Source: Rickettsia typhi (GTDB lineage Bacteria > Pseudomonadota > Alphaproteobacteria > Rickettsiales > Rickettsiaceae). From it: a stretch of DNA of 49,330 nt. Positions within the stretch are counted from its first letter, which is position 1, and every line of letters begins with the position of its first letter. The stretch spans positions 1 through 49,330 of the forward strand of contig CAMDSB010000006.1 in assembly GCA_945907105.1 (NCBI GenBank), written 5' to 3'. Made by a program: the position numbers and the translations under genes. Positions 9,259 through 17,972 of the stretch are shown piece after piece. Under the pieces are notes generated by a model, which had not been told where the DNA came from, did not search any database, and worked only from the letters and a program-made list of their open reading frames with translations.

Positions 9259-9292
9259 CTTAAATTTAAGTAAATCACGCTATTTTAGTTAT

Positions 9293-10018
9293 ATGGCACA
9301 AAAACCAGTAAATGTAATTTGCATGAAATGGGGCACAAAATATGGTGCTAATGATGTAAATGTCTTATATTCTATGGTTAAAAGACATTTGAAGATGCCG
9401 CATAGATTTATTTGTTTAACAGATAATATAGAGGACATTGACCCAAGAATAGAGTGCTTTGATATGCCAGTTATTGTTGTTCCTAAGGAGAAAGATATTT
9501 CCCCTTGGAGAAAGCTCGGTATGTTTTCAAAAACAATTGGTGACTTAGAGGGGAAATCTCTGTTTCTCGATCTTGATCTAGTTATACTAGATGATATTGA
9601 TTGCTTTTTTACATTTTCTAATAAATTTACTATTATTGAAAACTGGACTCAAAAAGGTCAGGGGATAGGGAATTCTTCTGTTTACTGTTTTACCATAGGC
9701 CAGCATGCAGACGTGCTTGATTACTACAATAATAATATTGAGGAAGTAACGAACAAGTATAGTAATGAGCAGATCTATCTGTCAAAAAAGATTGGAGATA
9801 TTGATTATTGGCCAGATAGTTGGTGTAAAAGTTTCAAGAGACATTGCATGCCTGGTTATATAATACGATATTTTAAAACGCCAGTAAGGCCACTTGATGT
9901 TAAGATAGTAGTATTTCATGGTAACCCTAAGCCAGAAGATGCTATTAAGGGTGGCTTTTTTGGTAGTATATGGAAGTATATACGTCCCACCCCTTGGATT
10001 GAAGGTGGCTGGCGCTAA
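9293..10018 (+). CDS. Glycosyltransferase-like protein
   Basis: A 241-residue protein with the layout of small nucleotide-sugar-dependent transferases. The N-terminus (PVNVICMKWGTKYGANDVNV) resembles a GT-A fold start. A DxD-type metal/nucleotide site is seen in SLFLDLDLVILDDID, and a C-terminal VVFHGNPKP segment holds a histidine that often completes the active site. No signal peptide or membrane segment is seen. The sugar and acceptor cannot be told. It starts 34 bp after the tRNA-Arg gene and is followed by a strong hairpin shared with the convergent FkbM methyltransferase. The pairing of these two genes suggests a surface-glycan cassette, possibly acquired. Confidence 0.7.
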   Translation: MAQKPVNVICMKWGTKYGANDVNVLYSMVKRHLKMPHRFICLTDNIEDIDPRIECFDMPVIVVPKEKDISPWRKLGMFSKTIGDLEGKSLFLDLDLVILDDIDCFFTFSNKFTIIENWTQKGQGIGNSSVYCFTIGQHADVLDYYNNNIEEVTNKYSNEQIYLSKKIGDIDYWPDSWCKSFKRHCMPGYIIRYFKTPVRPLDVKIVVFHGNPKPEDAIKGGFFGSIWKYIRPTPWIEGGWR

Positions 10019-10033
10019 TAAATGTGATTTTTA

Positions 10034-10084
10034 TCCAACCAAGTTTGTAATAAGAATAGAATTATTGTTACAAACTTGGTTGGA
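10034..10084. terminator. Bidirectional terminator hairpin
   Basis: A perfect 17-bp inverted repeat: TCCAACCAAGTTTGTAA (10034-10050) pairs with TTACAAACTTGGTTGGA (10068-10084), with a 17-nt loop. It lies between the ends of two convergent genes (stop at 10018 on plus, stop at 10096 on minus) and can serve both. Confidence 0.8.
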
Positions 10085-10095
10085 ATTAGATGAAA

Positions 10096-10959
10096 TTAAT
10101 AATCTACTTCGTGTTTGAATACGTTCTCAATTTTATATTCAGGATATATTTCATTTGCGAGAGAATAGCATTTAACAGCTTTATCAAAATTTCCTGATAA
10201 TTCCTCCACATGCTCATTTGCGACATAGTACCTATTTAAACTGTCAAACAATACAAAAGTAAAATTATTTTTTAATAGAATAGCTTCCCATTCTTCGTGT
10301 ACTTTCATATGAGAAAATGGTCTTATAGATTCAATAACCAAAATACTAGGGCGGTATTTTGATAAATCAAGACCTTCTAAAACCTCCTTCTCCATCCCTT
10401 CAACATCTATCTTTAAAAATGTAATTGGGGATATTGGATGTGCTATTAGTATATTATTTAGAGTAGTGACTTGCATAGTTTCTTTTTTGTAATCATATCC
10501 TTTGTCCTTTGCTTTATTGACAAAGTCTACGTTCCCTGAAGACATCAAATCTGAAGATAAAATATAAAAATCGATTTGTCCTTCAGTGTTAGATGCTCCT
10601 TTGTTAATGCTTATGTCATTTGGTCGTTCTACGAGATATTCATCATAAAATTTTTTAATAGGTTCAATATTAATTCCAGTCCATCCTTCAAGATAAAAAT
10701 GCTTTGTTACCGAATCGATGTTAGGGCTATTGGCTCCAACATCAATGTAATGACCTTTTTTAATATTAGATAAAGCTATGGAAAGTATATAATCTTCATA
10801 AAACTGAGCATAAAAATTTGCATTGCCACCTTGTCTTGGCACTGGGCATGTAGCGCTAAAATATGCTTTATTTAATTCCAGTTTGACTGGCTTAATATTT
10901 ATTATCAATAATGTACAGCATGTAAAAATAATGGCTAGAACTATCATTTTTATTCTCAT
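10096..10959 (-). CDS. FkbM family methyltransferase with N-terminal membrane anchor
   Basis: A 287-residue protein with an N-terminal hydrophobic segment (about residues 4-22, KMIVLAIIFTCCTLLIIN) that acts as signal or anchor. An FkbM-type SAM-dependent methyltransferase domain follows. Diagnostic parts are YIDVGANSPNIDSVTKHFY (SAM-binding motif I), WTGINIEPIKKFYDEYL, and FLKIDVEGMEKEVLEGLDL. FkbM enzymes O-methylate sugars or polyketides. With the convergent glycosyltransferase next door, sugar methylation of a surface glycan is a reasonable guess. An anchor on such a domain is less usual and would place it at the membrane. A purine-rich stretch with GG pairs precedes the ATG. Confidence 0.85.
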   Translation of the reverse strand: MRIKMIVLAIIFTCCTLLIINIKPVKLELNKAYFSATCPVPRQGGNANFYAQFYEDYILSIALSNIKKGHYIDVGANSPNIDSVTKHFYLEGWTGINIEPIKKFYDEYLVERPNDISINKGASNTEGQIDFYILSSDLMSSGNVDFVNKAKDKGYDYKKETMQVTTLNNILIAHPISPITFLKIDVEGMEKEVLEGLDLSKYRPSILVIESIRPFSHMKVHEEWEAILLKNNFTFVLFDSLNRYYVANEHVEELSGNFDKAVKCYSLANEIYPEYKIENVFKHEVDY

Positions 10960-11536
10960 GATTTACCTACCTTGTTTACTAGATTTCTAATGCACCAATT
11001 AATATATTAACACTATCTAAATATAATATTAATATTTTAACGGTAATTTACCAACATAATTTGTAAACTACTATGGTATTTTTTGAACTATAAGCCTCTA
11101 AAAGTGATGTAAATTATCATATAGCCCTGCTTTACTCTGTATATTGGGTTTGTTATATAATGAAGGGGAGTATAGGAATAAAAAGTAGGTTAAAAAGGAT
11201 TAATATATTTAGAAAAAAGGGCTAAAAAGTAATATGACAAAGAAGTCAACATGAATTTGCATTTTTATTGGTTTTAAATAAAAATTTTGACTAATATTGA
11301 AATAATATCACTTTACTAATTTAATTTTCATGAGTAAGTTAGTAAATATATGTCCTAAATTTTAATCCAAAAACTTTTACCCAGAAGAGATTGTAGTATA
11401 GGACTAGAGAAGTACAGTGCTATAGGAAGAGGCTAAATTTAGAAAGAAAAGAGTTTTTTTTAAGAAATTTTGAATTATTTTTTATTAACTGTATAAGTTA
11501 GCTTATAATTTATTAATTTAATTATTATTATCAACT
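10960..11536. other. Gene-poor intergenic region
   Basis: 577 bp of AT-rich DNA between two divergent genes. I see no ORF with coding character; the only notable reading is a 21-codon basic peptide from an ATG at 11160, too weak to call. It must hold the promoters for both the FkbM gene and the symporter-kinase gene. A TATAAT (11503-11508) precedes the latter, with only a weak -35. Confidence 0.5.
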
Positions 11537-14338
11537 ATGACATTCAATTTAGATATAATTATTGTAACTGGATTTTTGATTGTAAATTTAATATTTGGCA
11601 TCATTTCTGGACGCGGTATAAAGAACATTAAAGAATATTCCCTTGGTAACAGAAATTTTTCCACCGCAACTATTGTTGCAACTATTGCTGCGACTTGGAT
11701 TGGTGGCTCTAATTTTAGCATAACAATAGCAGAGACTTACAAACAAGGTATATTCTTCCTATTATGTAGTCTAGCCGAAGCAGTATCTTTTGGACTAATT
11801 GCTTATTTTTATGCGCCTCGCATGGCAGAATTTTTAGGTAAATTATCGATTGCTGAGTCAATGGATAGTATATATAAAAATAATTATGTCAGAATGATAA
11901 TAGCTATATTTAGCACCATTCCTGGAATAGGTAGAGTTGCAATGCAATTTCTGGTCATGCAAGCCTTATTAAATCTATGGCTTGGCATTCCTGGAGTATA
12001 CGCTACTGCAATAAGCAGTTTAATAGTAATTATTTACTCCACCTTTGGTGGGGTCAAAGCGGTAACTTTTACTGACTTAATTCAATTTTTTGCTTTTGGC
12101 GTTGTCATTCCAATGACTGCCTTCCTAATTTGGAAATCGTTCAATAATAACGATATGATAATTAGTGCAATAATGACGGATCCATTATTTAATTATAGTT
12201 CAATTTCTGGTTCTCAGAAACAAGACATGAGTGCTACATTGTATTTATCTTTATTTTTAATGGTACCTCTTCTTGATCCGGCTATTTTTCAAAGAATATC
12301 AATGGCTAAAAATACATTGCAGGTATCTAAATCCTTTATTATTGCTATATTCTTTATTCTTCTTTGTGATGCTCTAGTACATACTGTTATTGGAGTTTTG
12401 TTTAGGAGTGATAGTCACAGTATTGATTTAAATGCAGACAATATTATACAATATGTAATTGATCATTATCTAACTTATGGCTTCAAAGGGATTTTTATTG
12501 TCGGTATCATGGCAATGATTATGTCTACTGCTGACTCATATATTAATTCTTCAGCCGTACTACTTGGTTATGACATTCCCAAGTCTATTGGAATAAAATT
12601 AACGAAACAAAACCAATTGCGGTTGGTACGAGTTGCCTCTTTGTTTATTGGTCTTGCTTCTCTATTAGTTAGTTTATTTGCAAAGAATTTATTAGAATTA
12701 CTTTTGTCTGTATATAGTTTTTATATGCCAATTGTCACTTTACCTTTTACATTAGCTATTTTTGGTTTTCGTAGTACCGCAAAGGCTTTATTGATTAGTA
12801 TGGCTGCTGGATTTGTTACTGTAGTTTATTTTGAATTATTTTCAGAAAAATATAACATAATATCTGGTATACCTGGCACATTAATGAGCTTTATATTTTT
12901 TATAGGAAGCCATTACATTCTTGGTGAAAAAGGCGGCTGGGTGGGCATTAAAGATAAAGAGCCGCTTAATGCTTTAAGGTTAGCAAGAAAAAGAAAAATG
13001 TATTCTTTTATTCAGTCTATAAAAAATTTTAGTTTAGTTAAATGCTGTCAGAATAACACCCCGAAAGAAGAAAGAATTTTTGTCTATTTTGGGTTATTTT
13101 GTATAGTAGTAGTATTCTCTAATGCCTACTCACTTTCAAGAGATATACAGCAAGAATATGCTTTCATACTTAATTTTATCTATTACTCAGTACTAACTTT
13201 ATCAACTATATTTATTACTTATCCATTTTGGTCTGAGAAATATAGAAGCAAAGATTTTATATCCATTTTATGGAATATAGCAGTATTCTATAATTTAGCT
13301 TTTAGCAGTAGTTTGCTAGTTGTCATTGGTCAATTTAACCCAATGCAGATAACTATTTTGATGACAAGTTTGATTACTTTAGCAGTTTTAATGCGTTGGC
13401 AAATTGCTATATTAATGATTATAGGTGGAGTGATAGCTAGTATTCAATATTATAAAATGCATAATGGAATAAGTATTTTACCAGATTATGGGATGCAATT
13501 CAAAATAACTTATTCATTACTTTTACTAAGTGGTATACTGATTGCTTTTTTTAAGCCCAAGCAACAATATCAAGAGTTAACGGAAGAAAGTAACTTGTTT
13601 TTATCGGGTAAAGTTGGCGATCAAAAAAAAGAACTATATAGATTGCAAGAACTTAAAAACGAGTTCTTACGAAATATTGAGCACGAAGCGCATGCTCCTA
13701 TTACTGGCATTACTAGTATGGGACAAGTTTTATGGGAAAAGTACGATAAATTTACAGAAAAACAAAGGCGTGAAGCTACGCAAGAAATAGCGCAAAGCTC
13801 AGAACGATTAACTAGTTTAGTAAATAATTTGATTGATATATCAAAGCTTGAGAATATTAACTATAAATTAAATAAAACTGCAGTAAACTTATCTAATCTA
13901 GCCTACGAGAGATTAGAAATCTGTCGAAAATTATATATCGAAGAAAAAGATAAAGAAAACCTAAATTTTGATCTGAAAATAGAGGATAAATTGGTTATCT
14001 CGTGTGATGAATATTACATCGCTCGTACTTTTGATAATATTATTATTAATGCTATCCAATATTGTAAAAAAGGAACAATTACGCTTATGTTAAAATCAAT
14101 AAAAAACCATAGCGTTGAATTTAGTGTAAAAGATGAAGGAATCGGTATCCCCAAAGAAGAATTACTAGATATTTTTGATCCTTTTACAGTGAGTTCAAAA
14201 ACTAAAACACCAGCCGGTGGAAGAGGTATAGGATTAACTTTATGCAAAAAAGTTGTTACTGCTCATAATGGTGTCATTACAGCTACTAGTAGCAAAAATA
14301 AAGGTTCGTTATTCTGTGTTACTTTACCAAAAAAATGA
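11537..14338 (+). CDS. Sodium/solute symporter-histidine kinase fusion (CbrA-like sensor)
   Basis: 933 residues with two parts. Residues 1 to about 470 form a sodium:solute symporter (SLC5/SSS) with about 13 membrane segments (GRGIKNIKEYSLGNRNF, ATWIGGSNFS, IMSTADSYINSSAVLLG). About 510-680 holds further membrane helices. The rest is a histidine kinase: H-box FLRNIEHEAHAPITGI with phospho-accepting His716, N-box FDNIIINAIQYC, G1 DEGIGIP, F-box FDPF and G2 GGRGIGLTL. This layout is known from CbrA of Pseudomonas, which senses or transports nutrients and signals to a response regulator. No PAS domain and no adjacent regulator are seen. The H-box differs from the usual SHELRTP (EHEAHAP here). 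The substrate is unknown. Confidence 0.9.
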   Translation: MTFNLDIIIVTGFLIVNLIFGIISGRGIKNIKEYSLGNRNFSTATIVATIAATWIGGSNFSITIAETYKQGIFFLLCSLAEAVSFGLIAYFYAPRMAEFLGKLSIAESMDSIYKNNYVRMIIAIFSTIPGIGRVAMQFLVMQALLNLWLGIPGVYATAISSLIVIIYSTFGGVKAVTFTDLIQFFAFGVVIPMTAFLIWKSFNNNDMIISAIMTDPLFNYSSISGSQKQDMSATLYLSLFLMVPLLDPAIFQRISMAKNTLQVSKSFIIAIFFILLCDALVHTVIGVLFRSDSHSIDLNADNIIQYVIDHYLTYGFKGIFIVGIMAMIMSTADSYINSSAVLLGYDIPKSIGIKLTKQNQLRLVRVASLFIGLASLLVSLFAKNLLELLLSVYSFYMPIVTLPFTLAIFGFRSTAKALLISMAAGFVTVVYFELFSEKYNIISGIPGTLMSFIFFIGSHYILGEKGGWVGIKDKEPLNALRLARKRKMYSFIQSIKNFSLVKCCQNNTPKEERIFVYFGLFCIVVVFSNAYSLSRDIQQEYAFILNFIYYSVLTLSTIFITYPFWSEKYRSKDFISILWNIAVFYNLAFSSSLLVVIGQFNPMQITILMTSLITLAVLMRWQIAILMIIGGVIASIQYYKMHNGISILPDYGMQFKITYSLLLLSGILIAFFKPKQQYQELTEESNLFLSGKVGDQKKELYRLQELKNEFLRNIEHEAHAPITGITSMGQVLWEKYDKFTEKQRREATQEIAQSSERLTSLVNNLIDISKLENINYKLNKTAVNLSNLAYERLEICRKLYIEEKDKENLNFDLKIEDKLVISCDEYYIARTFDNIIINAIQYCKKGTITLMLKSIKNHSVEFSVKDEGIGIPKEELLDIFDPFTVSSKTKTPAGGRGIGLTLCKKVVTAHNGVITATSSKNKGSLFCVTLPKK

Positions 14339-14477
14339 ATTTCAGCTTCTAAGATTTCTGCTAGTACTGTTAAGTAACTTACATTATGTAAGTAATGAAA
14401 TGAGATTATAAGCCTAATGGGATTATATGTCGCAGTCAACAAGGGTTCCTTATATGTGCACGAGACCTGAATAATCT

Positions 14478-15638
14478 CTAGCGTCGTTTAAATACTATCG
14501 CATCTGAAACAGGTCGAACTAATTTTTGTCCTTCAGCTTCATCCTTGTCACCAAAAGATTCATTCACGTATTTTCCATCGAGGTACATGGTTGAAGATCC
14601 ACCGCCATCAAGGTTGATAGCCTCCTCACATCCCATCTCTTTCATAAAGTTTGCTAATTCAAGCACTGTGAGACCAACTGCTTTGCTATCTGCATTCAAA
14701 TCCTCCAAAATGATTTTTTTCATATCAGCTACTTTCATATCAACTATGGAAATATTTTTTCTATCCATTATTTTTTTTACTTCACTAAAAGTAATGCTTG
14801 AAGCTTCTTTTCTATAGACATGTTCGGCAAGAGTAATTACTATATGCCCATCCCTTCTTATGCCAAATGCTGATCTAGCATGAACTTCTTGATTTGAAAG
14901 GCTCTCTTTTACTTTTCCATCAAGCATTAGTGAGGGCAGGCCCATAATAGCAAAATTGCCTAATTTATCGAAATGACTAGGAGTCCATACGAATTTGACT
15001 TTTTGCTTAGCTTTGATTTTTTCTAAATCATAAGCAATTGGAAAAGAAATAACGTAGCCATCCTCTGGAATTTTGCTATTCCCGTGGAGAGATACTTCTT
15101 GCACTCTAAGCTCATGATCTATAATAATCTCCTTTCTCTCGTTGTAGCTAGTGAGAGTAGTTGGGCCCCAGTTACGATTAAAATAAAAAATATCTTTACC
15201 TTTTGCAAATTTATTAAATTTCTTAGGCTTTATTACTTCGTTTTCAATTAGCACCTCAAGAGATGGGTTAACAACTTCAATAAAGAACTTATCACCATTT
15301 TTAACTAAACAGTCATGCTTAGTTACTCGCATTCCGTAAACCCCACCATTGCTAACTAGCGTCCCGGTTGGTCGTCCATCTTGATTATCTCCTATTTCAA
15401 AAAAACCAGCATTAATTGCAATTTGTGCATTTTCGCGCTTAGCAATGTCTCCTACTCTTTCACGACCAAAAACCTGGTTGTGAGCAACGGCTAGAGAGAT
15501 TTCATATTCTTTTGGATTGATAATCACAACATGTATTTTATGCCCGTCTCGTTCTATAAGACGGTATTCATGATCCGCTTTGATAGGTAATGATAAAAGT
15601 AATGCTAAACTTAGAATTAGTAATTTGACAATATTCAT
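14478..15638 (-). CDS. Secreted phosphodiester glycosidase family protein (NAGPA domain)
   Basis: 386 residues with a clear signal peptide (MNIVKLLILSLALLLSLPIKA, cleavage near residue 21). The mature part carries the phosphodiester glycosidase (DUF2233/NAGPA) signature: AINAGFFEI with GRPTGTLVSNGGVYG in the N-terminal half, ARSAFGIRRDGHIVI, and the hallmark EAINLDGGGSSTMYLDGK near the C-terminus. Animal relatives remove N-acetylglucosamine from phosphodiester-linked sugars in lysosomal targeting. Bacterial members act on periplasmic or wall glycans, mostly with unknown substrates. It converges on the symporter-kinase gene across 139 bp. Confidence 0.88.
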   Translation of the reverse strand: MNIVKLLILSLALLLSLPIKADHEYRLIERDGHKIHVVIINPKEYEISLAVAHNQVFGRERVGDIAKRENAQIAINAGFFEIGDNQDGRPTGTLVSNGGVYGMRVTKHDCLVKNGDKFFIEVVNPSLEVLIENEVIKPKKFNKFAKGKDIFYFNRNWGPTTLTSYNERKEIIIDHELRVQEVSLHGNSKIPEDGYVISFPIAYDLEKIKAKQKVKFVWTPSHFDKLGNFAIMGLPSLMLDGKVKESLSNQEVHARSAFGIRRDGHIVITLAEHVYRKEASSITFSEVKKIMDRKNISIVDMKVADMKKIILEDLNADSKAVGLTVLELANFMKEMGCEEAINLDGGGSSTMYLDGKYVNESFGDKDEAEGQKLVRPVSDAIVFKRR

Positions 15639-16044
15639 AATTTATTTAATAGCTTTATATTGTTAGTTATATAATACAATCACCCGACGCTGTGGATTTT
15701 GTTTCAGGCTATATTACCTCTGTTGTTTAAGAATATAGCATAAGAGATAAGAATTAGGATAATGCTATTTCCATAGTTCTCTAACATTCTACTAATATTT
15801 CACATGATTTTGTCCTTTTTTAAAAATTATCCTGCTGTTTTGTCTAGAGGAGATGTAGATTTTCGTTACGCTAATATAATCCATCAAAAATAAGTATTAT
15901 AATTATTTTTTCAACCCCAGGATAAGAAGCGCAGTGCTCATTTGCCCAAATTAGTAAGAAAATTAAATATATTTGACTTTAAACCCTAAGTAGATTTATA
16001 GTTAGAAGTTAGAAGCTAATAAACTAACAAAGAAGGAGAGTATA
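15639..16044. other. Intergenic region between divergent genes
   Basis: 406 bp without recognisable genes, RNA or repeats. It must carry promoters in both directions (glycosidase on minus, ferritin-like gene on plus). A strong AAGGAGAG ribosome binding site closes it on the right. Confidence 0.5.
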
Positions 16045-16503
16045 ATGGTTACAAGTGTAGGAATGCAAACAGAATTTATAGAAGCCGTAAAAGAACTAAT
16101 TGAGCTTGACTATGATGCCATAGGAGCCTATGAATCAGCGATATTACGCTTGGAAAAAGCAGAATATAGGAAAAAATTACAAGAATTTAAAGAAGATCAT
16201 GAAAGGCACGTAAAAGAACTTACCGTTTTTTTAACCGCATTAGGGAAAGATACACCTTCCGAAGCAGATAATACCAAAAGTCTGATAGCCAAAGCAAAAG
16301 TTATTTTAGGGTCGATTATCGATGATGGAAAAATTTTAAGGGCTATGCTTAGTAATGAGGCAGATACTAATACTGCATATGAAAGGATGAATAAGCGAGC
16401 TAATGAATTACCTGGTTCGAACATTCATAAAATAATTGCTCGGGGTCTAGAGGATGAAATAAAGCATAAGAATTGGCTAGAAAGCGTGCTTGAAGAAAGA
16501 TAA
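16045..16503 (+). CDS. Ferritin-like domain protein (DUF2383-like)
   Basis: A 152-residue all-helical protein with the spacing of a four-helix ferritin-like bundle. Acidic and histidine residues that could bind a di-iron centre occur in each helix: ELIELDYDAIGAYESA, FKEDHERHVKEL, NTAYERMNKR and GLEDEIKHKNWLE. Such small bacterial proteins are usually linked to stress or metal handling, and direct iron storage is not shown. A good AAGGAGAG site precedes the ATG. A ChaB-family gene follows 47 bp downstream on the same strand, so the two are probably co-transcribed. Confidence 0.75.
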   Translation: MVTSVGMQTEFIEAVKELIELDYDAIGAYESAILRLEKAEYRKKLQEFKEDHERHVKELTVFLTALGKDTPSEADNTKSLIAKAKVILGSIIDDGKILRAMLSNEADTNTAYERMNKRANELPGSNIHKIIARGLEDEIKHKNWLESVLEER

Positions 16504-16550
16504 AATGAGGGGTCCAGAAAAAATATTCAATTATATATGCGGAGGAGTAC

Positions 16551-16781
16551 ATGCCATATTCAAATAATAAAGAATTACCTAAGGGTGTACAAAATCATTT
16601 GCCTACACATGGGCAAGATATTTATAGAGAAGCTTTTAATCATGCTTGGGAAGAATACGCGTCTCCTTCGAAAAGGCGTACTAAAGATTCCAGAGAGGTA
16701 GTAGCGCATAAAGTGGCTTGGTCGGCTGTTGAGAAAAAGTACCATAAAGACGAAGAGGGGCATTGGGTTTCTAATAAATAA
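16551..16781 (+). CDS. ChaB family protein
   Basis: A 76-residue protein matching the ChaB family, named after a putative regulator of the cation antiporter ChaA. Typical features are the start MPYSNNKELPKGVQNHLP, the QDIYREAFNHAWEEY helix, and KVAWSAVEKKYHKDEEGHW. A GGAGGA ribosome binding site is present. No chaA gene is nearby; the neighbour is the ferritin-like gene. The pairing suggests a general stress or ion-homeostasis role, but that is inference. Confidence 0.85.
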   Translation: MPYSNNKELPKGVQNHLPTHGQDIYREAFNHAWEEYASPSKRRTKDSREVVAHKVAWSAVEKKYHKDEEGHWVSNK

Positions 16782-16987
16782 AGTTTTAAAAATTTAATCA
16801 GAGTCCGCGGTCAATAAGAGCAAATTTTTAGTGGTAACATTATAAATAAAAATATTACTATATCTATATTGCATACTTCAGTTAAATCAAAAAATAGTTT
16901 AACATATTTTATGTCTATATTTTAAGAATTTTAAAAAATTTATAGCTTCCGGAGACTAAGAATAGCATTTTTTCGATTTATTATTTT

Positions 16988-17833
16988 ATGCAAAATACCC
17001 TTTTAATTTTTGGATATGGTTATACCGGATCATATGTAGCAAACTTAATCAGCCAAAATGGTTGGCAAGTCATAGGAACTTCTACTAGGTCGCCCCTTCG
17101 GACAGAATCAACTAATATAATCCCATATGATAGAGGAGCGATAACAAATGTAATTAAACGGGCTAGTCATATTCTTATTTCAATACCACCTGATGAAAAC
17201 GGAGATGTTGTTCTAGGTAATTTTGCAGATCTTTTATCTTCGGCAAAGAGCTTAAGATGGATTGGATATTTATCCTCTACAGCTGTATATGGTGACCATA
17301 ATAGTGATTTTGTCAATGAAGAATCTGCCTTGCGCCCATCCAGTGAGCGCGCGAGGCAAAGAATCAGGGCTGAAGAGAAATGGTTAGAGTTTGGTGAACA
17401 ACACAAAATCAGCGTGAATATTTTTAGGTTAGCTGGAATTTATGGACCAAAAAGAAATGCGCTCGAGCAAGTAAGAAATGGGAAAGCACGGTCAATTTTT
17501 AAAGAAGGGCAAGTTTTTTCTAGAATCCATGTGGAGGATATTGCAAGAGTAATTGTGGCTGCAATTAAGCTTGGTAGCCTGAGAGAAATATATAATCTGG
17601 CTGACGATAAACCATGCCCAACTTCTGAAGTTAATAATTTTGCAGCTGAGCTTCTGGGGGCTATCCCGCCTCCCATTATACATATAAAAGATGCTGAGTT
17701 ATCAGAGATGGCTCGAGAATTTTACAATGATAACAAGAGGGTTAGTAATTCTAAGATTAAAGATAAGCTCCATATTAAATTAAAATATCCCACATTCCGC
17801 GAAGGGCTTAAAGCTATACATGACTTGAAATAG
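16988..17833 (+). CDS. NAD-dependent epimerase/dehydratase (extended SDR family)
   Basis: A 281-residue Rossmann-fold protein. It opens with LLIFGYGYTGSYVANLI, a dinucleotide-binding glycine motif close to the N-terminus. WIGYLSSTAVYGDHNS carries the active-site serine/tyrosine region of SDRs, and IFRLAGIYGP and YNLADDKPCPTSEV follow. It resembles the YeeZ group, whose substrate is unknown. In that group the usual YxxxK pair is often altered, and I cannot confirm it here. The gene stands alone, followed by a GC-rich hairpin and the convergent stomatin-like gene. Confidence 0.85.
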   Translation: MQNTLLIFGYGYTGSYVANLISQNGWQVIGTSTRSPLRTESTNIIPYDRGAITNVIKRASHILISIPPDENGDVVLGNFADLLSSAKSLRWIGYLSSTAVYGDHNSDFVNEESALRPSSERARQRIRAEEKWLEFGEQHKISVNIFRLAGIYGPKRNALEQVRNGKARSIFKEGQVFSRIHVEDIARVIVAAIKLGSLREIYNLADDKPCPTSEVNNFAAELLGAIPPPIIHIKDAELSEMAREFYNDNKRVSNSKIKDKLHIKLKYPTFREGLKAIHDLK

Positions 17834-17927
17834 GCTGATTCGATGCAAGGTAAGGAATATTAGTATAGTGGGTGATCGGCAAGTCATGTAATATTGTCCT
17901 TCGCCATGATAAATTTAGGATCTAGAT

Positions 17928-17953
17928 AGGCACCGCCAGGATGGGCGATGCCT
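17928..17953. terminator. GC-rich hairpin terminator
   Basis: AGGCACCGCC (17928-17937) pairs with GGCGATGCCT (17944-17953) with one C-A mismatch and a 6-nt loop. It lies between the convergent epimerase gene and the stomatin-like gene and is much richer in GC than its surroundings. Confidence 0.6.
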
Positions 17954-17972
17954 TAATAGTATTAATTGCAAA

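Noticed and set aside
11160..11225. Small basic ORF of 21 codons in the 10960-11536 gap
   Set aside because: Very short, lysine-rich as expected from A-rich DNA, and with no neighbour or conservation to support it.
16045..16503. Bacterioferritin or Dps identity for the ferritin-like protein
   Set aside because: Length and motif spacing do not match either; only a general ferritin-like bundle can be supported.
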